Shown: positions 43,589 through 59,932 of the stretch, piece after piece
Layout: every line of letters begins with the position of its first letter
How positions within the stretch are numbered: the stretch's first letter is position 1
Source: Ianthella basta
Lineage: Eukaryota > Porifera > Demospongiae > Verongiida > Ianthellidae
Length of the DNA: 64,000 bases
Reading direction: 5' to 3'
NCBI GenBank assembly: GCA_964019415.1
Contig: OZ025868.1
Coordinates: 6,039,371 to 6,103,370 of the forward strand
Program-made: the position numbers and the translations under genes
Notes under the pieces: model-generated
The model's input: the letters and a program-made list of their open reading frames with translations, nothing else
Database searches by the model: none
What the model was told of the DNA's origin: nothing

Positions 43589-43788
43589 NNNNNNNNNNNN
43601 NNNNNNNNNNNNNNNNNNNNNNNNNNNNNNNNNNNNNNNNNNNNNNNNNNNNNNNNNNNNNNNNNNNNNNNNNNNNNNNNNNNNNNNNNNNNNNNNNNNN
43701 NNNNNNNNNNNNNNNNNNNNNNNNNNNNNNNNNNNNNNNNNNNNNNNNNNNNNNNNNNNNNNNNNNNNNNNNNNNNNNNNNNNNNNNN
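43589..43788. other. Assembly gap, 200 N
   Basis: A second run of exactly 200 N with satellite on both sides. Its identical length to the first gap suggests a fixed placeholder rather than a measured distance. Confidence 0.99.
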
Positions 43789-46700
43789 CTATATCTTGTC
43801 TCATCTTGCCATTTCTTACTACATCTTGTCTCATCTTGCCTTTTCTTACTACATCTTGTCTCATCTTCCATTTCTTACTACATCTTGTCTCATCTTGCCA
43901 TTTCTTGCTACGTCTTGTCTCATCTTTCCATTTCTTAGTACGTCTTGTCTCATCAGGCCATTTCTTACTACGTCTTGTCTCATCTTGCCATTTCTAACTA
44001 CGTCTTGTCTCATTTTGCCATTTCTTACTACATCTTGTCTCATCTTGCCATTTCTTACTACATCTTGTCTAATCTTACCATTTCTTACTACATCTTTTCT
44101 CATCTTGCCTTTTCTTACTACGTCTTGTCTCATCCTGTCACTTCTTACTACGTCTTGTTTCATCTTGCCATTTCTTACTACATCTTGTCTCATCTTGCCA
44201 ATTCTTACTACGTCGTGTCTCATCTTGCCATTTCTTACTACGTCTTGTCTCATCTTTCCATTTCTTACTACGTCTTGTGTCATCTTACCATTTCTTACTA
44301 CATCTTGTCTCATCTTGCCATTTCTTCCTACGTCTTTTCTCATCTTTCATTTCTTGCTACGTATTATCTCATCTTGCCATTTCTTACTACGTCTTGTCTC
44401 ATCTGGTCATTTCTTACTACATCTTGTCTCATCGTGCCATTTCTTGCTACGTCTTGTCTTATCTTGCCATTTCTTACTACGTCTTTTCTCATCTTATCAT
44501 TTTTTACTTCATCGTGTCTCATCTTGCCATTTCTTACTACGTCTTGTGTCATCTTGCCATTTCTTGCTGCATCTTAATTCATCTTGCTATTTCTTTCTGC
44601 ATCTTGTCTCTTCTTGCCATTTCTTACTATATCTTGACTCATCTTGCCATATCTTACTACGTCTCGTCTCATCTTGACATTTCTTACTAAGTCTTGTGTC
44701 ATCTTACCATTTCTTACTACATCTTTACTCATCTTGTCATTTCTTACTATATCTTGTCTCATCTGGCTATTTCTTACTACATCTTGACTCATCTTGCCAT
44801 TTCTGAGTACGTCTTGACTCATCTTGCCATTTCTTACTACATATTGTCTCATCTTGCCTATTCTTACTACATCTTGACTCATCTTGCCATTTCTTACTAC
44901 TTCTTGTCTCATCTTGCCATTTCTTACTACCTCTTGTCTCATCTTGCCATTTCTTACTACATCTTGTCTCATCTTGCCTATTCTTACTACATCTTGTCTC
45001 ATCTTGCCATTTCTTACTACATTTTGTCTCATCTTGCAATTACCATTTCTTACTACAGCTTGTCTCATCTTGCCTATTCTTACTACATCTTGTCTCATCT
45101 TGCAATATCTTACTGCATCTTGTGGTATCTTGTTATTTCTTACTACGTCTTTTCTCATCTTGCCATTTCTTACTACATCTTATCTTATCTTACCATTTCC
45201 TACTAAGTCTTGTCTCATCTTGCCATTTCTTACTACGTCTTGTGTCATCTAGCCTATTCTTACTACGTCTTGTCACATCTTGCCATTTCTTGCTACGTCT
45301 TGTCTTATCTTGCCATTTCTTACTACGTCTTTTCTCATCTTATCATTTATTACTTCATCGTGTCTCATCTTGCCATTTCTTACTACGTCTTGTGTCATCT
45401 TGCCATTTCTTGCTGCATCTTAATTCATCTTGCTATTTCTTTCTGCATCTTGTCTCTTCTTGCCATTTCTTACTATATCTTGACTCATCTTGCCATATCT
45501 TACTACGTCTCGTCTCATCTTGACATTTCTTACTAAGTCTTGTGTCATCTTACCATTTCTTACTACATCTTTACTCATCTTGCCATTTCTTACTATATCT
45601 TGTCTCATCTGGCTATTTCTTACTACATCTTGACTCATCTTGCCATTTCTGAGTACGTCTTGACTCATCTTGCCATTTCTTACTACATCTTGTCTCATCT
45701 TGCCTATTCTTACTACATCTTGACTCATCTTGCCATTTCTTACTACTTCTTGTCTCATCTTGCCATTTCTTACTACCTCTTGTCTCATCTTGCCATTTCT
45801 TACTACATCTTGTCTCATCTTGCCTATTCTTACTACATCTTGTCTCATCTTGCCATTTCTTACTACATTTTGTCTCATCTTGCAATTACCATTTCTTACT
45901 ACATCTTGTCTCATCTTGCCTATTCTTACTACATCTTGTCTCATCTTGCAATATCTTACTGCATCTTGTGGTATCTTGTTATTTCCTACTAAGTCTTGTC
46001 TCATCTTGCCATTTCTTACTACGTCTTGTGTCATCTAGCCTATTCTTACTATGTCTTGTCACATCTTGCCATTTCTTAATATATCTTGTCTCATCTTGCC
46101 ATTTCTTACTACATCTTGTCTCATCTTGCCATTTCTTACTACATGTTCTCTCATCTTGCCATTTCTTGCTACGTCTTGTCTCATCTTGCCATTTCTTACT
46201 ACGTCTTGTCTCATCTTGCCATTTCTTACTACGTCTTGACTCATCTTGCCATTTCTTGCTACATTTTGATTCATCTTGCCATTTCTTTCTGCATTTTCTC
46301 TTTTCTTGCCATTTCTTACTACATCTTGTCACATCTTACCATTACTTACTACATCTTGTCTCATCTAGCCATTTCTTGCTAATATCATGTCTCATCTTGC
46401 CATTTCTTACTACGTCTAGTCTCATCTTACCATTTCTTACTACATTGTCTCATCTTGCCATTTCTTACTACGTCATGTCTCACCATGCCATTTCTTGCTA
46501 CATCTTGTCTCATCTTGCCATTTCTTACTACATCTTCTCTCATCTTGCCTATTCTTACTACATCTTGTCTCATCTTGCCATTTCTTACTACATCTTGTCT
46601 CATCTTGCCATTTCTTACTATATCTTGTCTCATCTTGCCATTTCTTACTACACATTGTCTCATCTTGCCTTTTCTTACTACATCTTGTCTTATCTTGCCA

Positions 46701-48906
46701 TTTCTTACTACATCTTGTCTCATCTTGCCATTTCTAACTACATCTTGTCTCATCTTGCCATTTCTTAGTACGTCTTGTCTCATCTGGCCATTTCTTACTA
46801 CATCTTGTCTCATCTTGCCATTTCTTACTACGTCTTGTCTCATCTAGCTATTTCTTACTACATCTTGTCTCATCTTGCCAATTCTTACTACGTCCTGTCT
46901 CATCTTGCCATTTCTTACTACATCTTGTCTCATCTTGCCATTTCTTACTACATCTTGTCTCATCTTGCCATTTCTTACTACATCTTGTCTCATCATGCCA
47001 TTTCTGACTACATCTTGTCACATCTTGCCATTTCTTACTACGTCTTGTCTCATCTTGCCATTTCTTACTATATCTTGTCACATCTTGTCATTTCTTGCTA
47101 TATCTTGTCTCATCTTGCCATTTCTTACTACATCTTGTCTCATCTTGCCTTTTCTTACTACATCTTGTCTCATCTTCCATTTCTTACTACATCTTGTCTC
47201 ATCTTGCCATTTCTAACTACGTCTTGTCTCATCTTGCCATTTCTTAGTACGTCTTGTCTCATCAGGCCATTTCTTACTACGTCTTGTCTCATCTTGCCAT
47301 TTCTAACTACGTCTTGTCTCATCTTGCCATTTCTTACTACATCTTTACTCATCTTGCCATTTCTTACTACATCTTGTCTCATCTTGCCATTTCTTAGTAC
47401 GTCTTGTCTCATCAGGCCATTTCTTACTACGTCTTGTCTCATCTTGCCATTTCTAACTACGTCTTGTCTCATCTTGCCATTTCTTACTACATCTTTACTC
47501 ATCTTGCCATTTCTTACTACATCTTGTCTCATCTTGCCATTTCTTACTACATCTTTACTCATCTTGCCATTTCTTACTACATCTTGTCTAATCTTACCAT
47601 TTCTTACTACATCTTGTCTTATCTTGCCTTTTCTTACTACATCTTGTCTCATCCTGCCACTTCTTACTACGTCTTGTCTCATCTTCCCCTTTCTTACTAC
47701 GTCTAGTCTCATCTTACCATTTCTTACTTCATCTTGTCTCATCTTGCCTATTCTTACTACATCTTGACTCATCTTGCCATTTCTTACTGCATCTTGTCTC
47801 ATCTTGCCATTTCTTACTACATCTTGTCTCATCTTGCCATTTCTTACTATATCTTGTCTCATCTTGTCATTTCTTACTACGTCTTGTCTCATCTTGCCAT
47901 TTCTTGCTACATCTTGACTCATCTTGCCATTTCTGAGTAGGTCTTGACTCATCTTGCCATTCCTTACTACATCTTGTCTCATCTTGCCATTTCTAACTAC
48001 ATCTTGTCTCATCTTGCCTATTCTTACTACATCTTGTTTCATCTTGCCATTTCTTACTACATCTTGTGGTATCTTGCCATTTCTAACTATGTCTTGTCTC
48101 ATCTGCCATTTCTTACTACATCTTGTCTCATCTTGCCATTTCTTACTACGTCTTGTCTCATCTTGCCATTTCTTGCTACATCTTGTCTCATCTTGCCATT
48201 TCTTACTGCATCTTTACTCATCTTAACATTTCTTACTATATTTTGTCTCATCTTGCCATTTCTTACTACATCTTGTCTCATCTTGCCATTTCTTACTACA
48301 TCTTGTGTCATTTTGCCATTTCTTACTACGTCTTGTCTCATCTTGCCATTTGTTACTACATCTTGACTCATCTTGCCATTTCTTACTACATCTTGTCTTA
48401 TGTTGCCATTTCTTACTACATCTTGTCTCATCTTGCCATTTCTTACTACATCTTGTCTCATCTTGCCATTTCTTACTACATCTTGTCTCATCTTGCCATT
48501 TCTTACTACATCTTGTGTCATTTTGCCATTTGTTACTACGTCTTGTCTCATCTTGCCATTTCTTACTACATCTTTACTCATCTTGCCATTTCTTACTACA
48601 TCTTGTCTTATGTTGCCATTTCTTACTACATCTTGTCTCATCTTGCCATTTCTTACTACATCTTGACTCATCTTGTCATTTCTGAGTACGTCTTGACTCA
48701 TCTTGCAATTCCTTACTACATCTTGTCTCATCTTGCCATTTCTTACTACATCTAGTCTCATCTTGCCTATTCTTACTACATCTTGTCTCATCTTGCCATT
48801 TCTTACTACGTCTTGTCTCATCTTGCCATTTCTAACTACGTCTTGTCTCATCTTGCCATTTCTTACTACATCTTGTCTCATCTTGCCGTTTCTTACTACA
48901 TCTTAT
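43789..48906. repeat. Satellite domain 5, the more diverged right flank
   Basis: Monomers here carry more substitutions than in the core, including CTTGCCTATTCTTAC, TGACTCATC, TTTACTCATC, TGTGTCATC and GGTATCTTG. A block of about 710 bp at 44431-45140 recurs at 45277-45986 with an offset of 846 bp. Both copies include a 36-bp monomer with CAATTACCATTTC. Greater divergence toward an array edge is what unequal-exchange models predict. The array then stops abruptly at 48906. Confidence 0.8.
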
Positions 48907-49154
48907 GCAGTATATGCATATATGCAACAGCTTGCAGCTTGAGTATCCAGCCGCAAGCAATACACACAAGTTCTTCGTCAGTTACAAACTCTTGTAACTG
49001 ACAATGAACTTAGCTTCGTCATTGAAGTGTATTATATATAACAGCTTGCTTTGCATGATATTACTCATGAACATGTAGAATGGCATGCATAATTATATGG
49101 TCAATGGACTGTAAAGACATGTGCATGATAATCACTGTTTGTTCCTATTTATAG
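48907..49154. other. Spacer between the satellite and the first EGF exon
   Basis: Unique AT-rich DNA. I see no signal-peptide exon, no plausible start exon that could supply the phase-1 junction of the next exon, and no clear promoter. It contains the hairpin listed separately and ends with a pyrimidine-rich acceptor (TTTATAG). Confidence 0.6.
48977..49002. other. Perfect inverted repeat (11-bp stem, 4-nt loop) beside the array edge
   Basis: GTCAGTTACAA at 48977-48987 is the exact reverse complement of TTGTAACTGAC at 48992-49002, with ACTC as the loop. It lies 71 bp from the last satellite monomer. No U tract follows, so it does not look like a terminator. It could be a relic of a transposon end or a cruciform-forming site. 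Confidence 0.7.
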
Positions 49155-56098
<6,944 letters not shown>

Positions 56099-56270
56099 AG
56101 TGTGCAGCAACAAAAGCAGTTTAAGAAACATTAGAGCATAGCTGTGTGTAATAGCGTATAGCTAGGTCATTAGCGAACCTTGCAGTAAAGACGTTTTGCT
56201 GACAAATTTAAATTACACAATATTGCACAATTGTTGTGGATTTGTGTAAAGTATAATACACCAGTAAATT
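56099..56270 (+). other. 3' flank of the EGF/TM gene
   Basis: Presumed 3' UTR. I find no AATAAA or ATTAAA in the first 170 bases after the stop, so the polyadenylation site is not located. Confidence 0.4.
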
Positions 56271-56386
56271 AAGGGCCAGTATTACATTATAATTATATAC
56301 TCCAATGAATGCAAGTGCCACAAGTGTCGAGGTTCTTGTATCATACATGTATAGTTCATGCTTAATGATTCTTAACTCTATATTAT

Positions 56387-56400
56387 ACCCTAACCCTAAC
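56387..56400. other. Short interstitial telomere-like motif
   Basis: ACCCTAACCCTAAC gives two copies of CCCTAA. Two copies can occur by chance or after break repair and do not indicate a chromosome end. Confidence 0.4.
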
Positions 56401-57482
56401 ACCCCATGGCTGCAGGTATGAAACATGATGCAATCTAATTTTGTGCATCATGCAAATGATGCCAGTGGTTGAGAATATTCAGTCTTCATGTGTTCAGTTC
56501 TAGTAACCAGCTGTTGGGCCAAAATAGTTATTCTGGACCAGGTCCTATTATAGTCATATGCATTGTTTTTACAATCTATGGCCTTTTGCAGTTCTTTCCC
56601 AGTCTGGTCCAATGGGATTCTCCATTGATGTTTCTATATGTGACCAGCTGCAGGTTAAATCAGGGTTTGTGGCATGTGGTTGGGATAACAGCACATTGGC
56701 AGTTTTGATTGACATGGTGTTATATGCACATATCCACTGATTTGCACGATCAATTTATATACCATCAGCTGCAGGGTGTATAGAACAACACTTCATGCTT
56801 CTTATACAATGTCATATGACTAACTAACTAGATCCTAAATCTCTATTAGTTATGTAGCACCCCAGACAAACAGAAGAGTGTTTATAGGATCCTTCAAACA
56901 ACTTTGAAACAAAAAGCCAATCTGGCTTGTTATTGTGGGAAGTATTTCCTGTAGTATATTGCTGTCAGTTTCAAGAGAGGCTTGCATGAGATATCCAATG
57001 GTTTAGCAGAAATGCGTTCAGTCAGTATGCATGCACGCATACCCACACTGCTCTACAGCTGTATGGTAAAGCATGAGTTGACATATACATACATACAACA
57101 GGCGGCATTCCATGCCTGCCAGCCACAAATGCATGAAGTATATATTATCAATGACTTCGGATTCTGCCATTGAATTTCGCACATGAATAAGCAGAGACAG
57201 TTAACATTTTACATCCATAAAATCAGTAAAATAATGGCCAGTATTACATTGTGTATAGTTCACGCCTAATGATTCTTAATTCCCACTGATGTTTTGATGT
57301 CACCAGCTGTGGGCCATATTGGGGTTCGTGCATGGCATGTGGCTGGGATAACACATTGGCAGTTCATACTGGTGTAGTGCTATACGCACATAAACACTAG
57401 CTTTATTCCCAAGGTCAATTTATGTACCATCAGCTGCAGGTTGTATGGTACAACTACACTTCATGCTCCTTATATACATTGG

Positions 57483-58945
57483 TAGATTCCATTATGCCCA
57501 TACAATATCCATTGGTTATTACTGCATTAATTCAGTTGAAAATGTATGCATACAGTACAGTATCAGTTTACAATACTGAAGCATACAAGCAATGCTGTAC
57601 TATAGCTCTTATATATCTAGTATGTGCACAACGGGCTTGGTCTGTTCTCTGTAGACACAAATGTGTACACATGACCAGGAGCATAACTGAAATTGGATTG
57701 GTTTCACAATGTCATTAGTTTAACTGTTACACAGGGAATTCACCTTCAACTGATAAACTTTGTTCATAATCTCAGGCATGTGCTTATCTCCCACAACCCC
57801 CCCCCCCCCCCCCCCCCACCTTTCCCCTCCTCCCCCAGATCTTGCTCAAAAGCCATTTCTATATACACACCCAGGCAACAGCTTGCCTGAGGTAACTGAT
57901 GATGAGCATGCTTCCAATACATGGGTAGATTCTATTTTGACCATAAATAATAATGATTATGACCGAATAATATGTAAATCCCTAGCTCCACCTCCAGTAA
58001 CTATGCAGCAGCTAGCCTAGGCAAACAGCATGCAGTACACATGCATACTGATCCCTTCAAACAACATTGAAACTAAAAAGCCATAACTTGTTCCTGTGTG
58101 AAGCATACTTCTTGTAGAATAAGTACACATCTTTCTGCTTCAAAAGGGGCTTGGGAAAGTCTGCATGTGTACTTTACCTTAACGGTTGTAATGTCTTTAA
58201 AGTTGTTATACATGTACATATACCTACACCTCTCTATATTGACATACATGTATATAATCAGCATTCAAAATTTCTCAACCAAAAGGGCATGAGTCATTTG
58301 GACTCTGTGAGTAAATCCTTGGCAAGAACAGAAGATTTTGGTCTAAAGTAAATTTGCTCATGGGTTAAGCAGAAATAGCTATAGTGTGGAGTTCCTTCTT
58401 TTGTAGCTAGTATCACATGAAACAATGTTGCCATGAACGCCAGAAACCTTAACAAGTATAATACACCAGCTGCGCATGGAATTATGGCATTAGATTCCAT
58501 TATGACCATACAATATCCATTGGTTATTACTGCATGCACCCTGCATTGATTCAGTTGAAAATGCATGCATACAGTACAGTATCAGTTTACAATACTGAAG
58601 CAAACAAGCAATGCTGTACTATAGCTATAGTGTGTGCACAACGTGCTTGGTCTGTTCTCTGTAGACACAAATGTGTATACATGACCGGGAACATAATTGA
58701 AATTGGATTGGTTCACATTAACAATCAAACGTTCCAACTGAGTTAAACCGAACCGGGTCAGTGTAAACGTGGTATAAGTTTCACTGTTAAACATGGAATT
58801 CACCTTTAACTGATAAATAATAATCTTGTTCATAACCTCAGGCATGTGCTTATCTCCCACCAACCCCTTCCCCCTCCTCCCCCAGATCTTGCTCAAAAGT
58901 CATTTCTATATTTACACCCAGGCAACAGTTTGCCTGAGGTAACCA
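57483..58945. repeat. Duplicated intergenic block, offset about 1 kb
   Basis: The block 57483-57900 recurs at 58493-58945. Shared landmarks are TCCATTATG.CCATACAATATCC, CAGTACAGTATCAGTTTACA, CTTGGTCTGTTCTCTGTAG, GGCATGTGCTTATCTCCCAC and CAGATCTTGCTCAAAAG. The copies differ by indels, including the C-run expansion in the first copy. Confidence 0.8.
57797..57817. repeat. Homopolymer run of 21 C
   Basis: An uninterrupted C21 tract. The duplicate block has CCAACCCCTTCCCCC at the same place, so the run expanded after duplication. Such tracts are prone to length errors in sequencing. Confidence 0.9.
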
Positions 58946-59125
58946 AAATGGCATGAATCATTTGGACTCTGTGAGTAAATCCTTGGCAAGAACAGATGAT
59001 TTTGGTCGAAAGTAAATTTGCTCATGGGTTAAGCAGAAATAGCTATAGTCACATGAAACAATGTTGCCATGAACGCCAGAAACCTTAACAAGTACAATAC
59101 ACCAGCTGCGCATGGAATTATGGCT
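58284..59125. repeat. Duplicated intergenic block, offset 667 bp
   Basis: CATGAGTCATTTGGACTCTG through GGTTAAGCAGAAATAGC at 58287-58380 recurs at 58954-59047 with few changes. AATGTTGCCATGAACGCCAG through GCGCATGGAATTATGGC at 58420-58486 also recurs near 59060-59125. It is interleaved with the 1-kb duplication, so the two events overlap. Confidence 0.8.
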
Positions 59126-59520
59126 TGTCCATTTATGTATATAGCACCACCACCACCAGCAAAAAATCTTGATCCACAGAACAGTTGCTATTATTGGCCT
59201 GAACAGTTTTACCACCAGGTAGTCACTTAGACCAATCATGTTATACTGGTATACCACATGCATAATATGTGTGAAATGTTGTTCACAAAGAGTGACTCTC
59301 TATTCTCTCATTGAAGGAGGCGGTGTAAGCTTATTGGCACATTATGCCAAAGCCTAATGAAAGACGTAACAGAATGGGGCTTACAAATGTGTATACAAAT
59401 TATAGCTAGCTGTATAGAAAGAAGGAGAATTCAAATGCAGACCATCCATAATGTAGTTTAATGCTCAACAGCATGATTGTGCGAGGTATGAATAATTATT
59501 GTATTATAGGTTTGCATTGG
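59126..59520. other. Intergenic stretch without a recognised feature
   Basis: Contains a short CACCACCACCACCAG triplet run near 59146. Otherwise I see no gene, RNA or repeat. Confidence 0.5.
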
Positions 59521-59522
59521 TA

Positions 59523-59720
59523 CGGTGGAACCTGTCTAAGATCGCCACTGTGTTAGGCAACCACCTCTCTGCATGAAAGTGAAACAGCTGCCCCCTGGCC
59601 CCAGATAGCACTAAAGCGTAGCAATCTTCCTCTGTAGGGCAGCCACCTCTCTATCATGAAAGGTCAGTTGGAACAGGCCCACATGTACATGCAGGCGGTT
59701 GTCTTAGACAGGTTTCAGTG
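59523..59720. mobile_element. 198-bp MITE flanked by TA (Tc1/mariner-like footprint)
   Basis: Imperfect terminal inverted repeats: CGGTGGAACCTGTCTAAGA at the left, and the reverse complement of the right end reads CACTGAAACCTGTCTAAGA. The element is bracketed by TA at 59521-59522 and 59721-59722, the expected target duplication of Tc1/mariner-type transposition. Internal sequence repeats CCACCTCTCT. It has no coding capacity. It ends 44 bp upstream of the TATA box of the next gene. A diverged inverted copy is at 60686-60864. Confidence 0.7.
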
Positions 59721-59764
59721 TATTAATACAAGCTGTGAACGATACCTTACAGGCGCGACTGCCA

Positions 59765-59772
59765 TATAAATA
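59765..59772 (+). promoter_or_regulatory. TATA box of the leishmanolysin-like gene
   Basis: TATAAATA, 60 bp upstream of the chosen ATG at 59825, predicts transcription start near 59795. Upstream ATGs at 59781 and 59797 would lie at or before the start site. The chosen ATG has A at -3 (TTAAAATGT). Confidence 0.6.
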
Positions 59773-59824
59773 GCGGACACATGCTTCCGCTGCTTAATGT
59801 AGCCAAGAAGACGTTTAGCTTAAA

Positions 59825-59932
59825 ATGTGCACTGTCCATCTTCTTCTGCTCTCTCTTTTGCTGTGCGCCAGCGCCACCATTGGACGAGGCAAAGAGTGGA
59901 AATGCAAACACAACGAACTGAAGACGCCAAAG
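59825..59932 (+). CDS. Exon 1: start codon, signal peptide and CxH motif
   Basis: MCTVHLLLLSLLLCASA is a compact signal peptide with a likely cleavage after ASA. The mature start carries WKCKHNE. The donor AAG|GTACGT leaves phase 0. No long propeptide separates the signal from the M8 domain, unlike parasite GP63. Confidence 0.85.

Larger units (their letters stand above)
1..48906. repeat. 30-bp satellite DNA array (about 1,600 monomers)
   Basis: A single tandem array with 30-bp periodicity fills the first 48.9 kb; a representative near-consensus monomer is 481-510. Each monomer contains the core CTTGCCATTTCTTACTA and a second, shorter ATCTTGT block. It splits into three 10-bp subunits sharing TCTT at the same place, so an older 10-bp repeat probably tripled. 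Composition of the consensus is 14 T, 9 C, 5 A and 2 G, giving strong strand asymmetry and 37% GC. Most monomers differ from consensus by 0-3 bases. Monomers of 29, 20, 31, 32 and 36 bp occur and shift the phase. The right edge at 48906 is abrupt. Position and function (centromeric, subtelomeric, other heterochromatin) cannot be told from this window. Confidence 0.98.
56271..58170. repeat. Diverged intergenic duplication, units near 56271 and 57235
   Basis: GGCCAGTATTACATT, a GATTCTTAA run, ACCAGCTG, GGCATGTGG.TGGGATAAC, ACATTGGCAGTT and ACCATCAGCTGCAGG occur in the same order at 56271-56800 and 57235-57470 (offset about 965 bp, with indels). A following segment at 56870-57000 (CCTTCAAACAAC.TTGAAAC..AAAAGCCA) recurs at 58050-58165. 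No coding sequence is evident. Confidence 0.65.

Noticed and set aside
1-48906. Long open reading frames on both strands in the satellite, including one spanning 4387-9600
   Set aside because: They come from a 30-bp repeat divisible by three and free of stops in five frames. They overlap in all frames, cross an N gap and lack any non-repeat flanking sequence.
1-48906. CRISPR-like array
   Set aside because: There are no unique spacers; the units abut directly and the whole 30 bp is repeated. The surrounding genes are eukaryotic.
56387-56400. Telomere repeat suggesting a chromosome end
   Set aside because: Only two CCCTAA units occur, inside unique intergenic DNA with genes on both sides.
57760-58020. 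Proline-rich open frame over the C run
   Set aside because: The proline string is only the C21 homopolymer translated. No splice context or homologous exon is seen, and the duplicate block does not preserve it.
57422-58566. Small open frames of 60-100 codons between the two genes
   Set aside because: They lie in duplicated non-coding blocks whose copies do not keep the frame.
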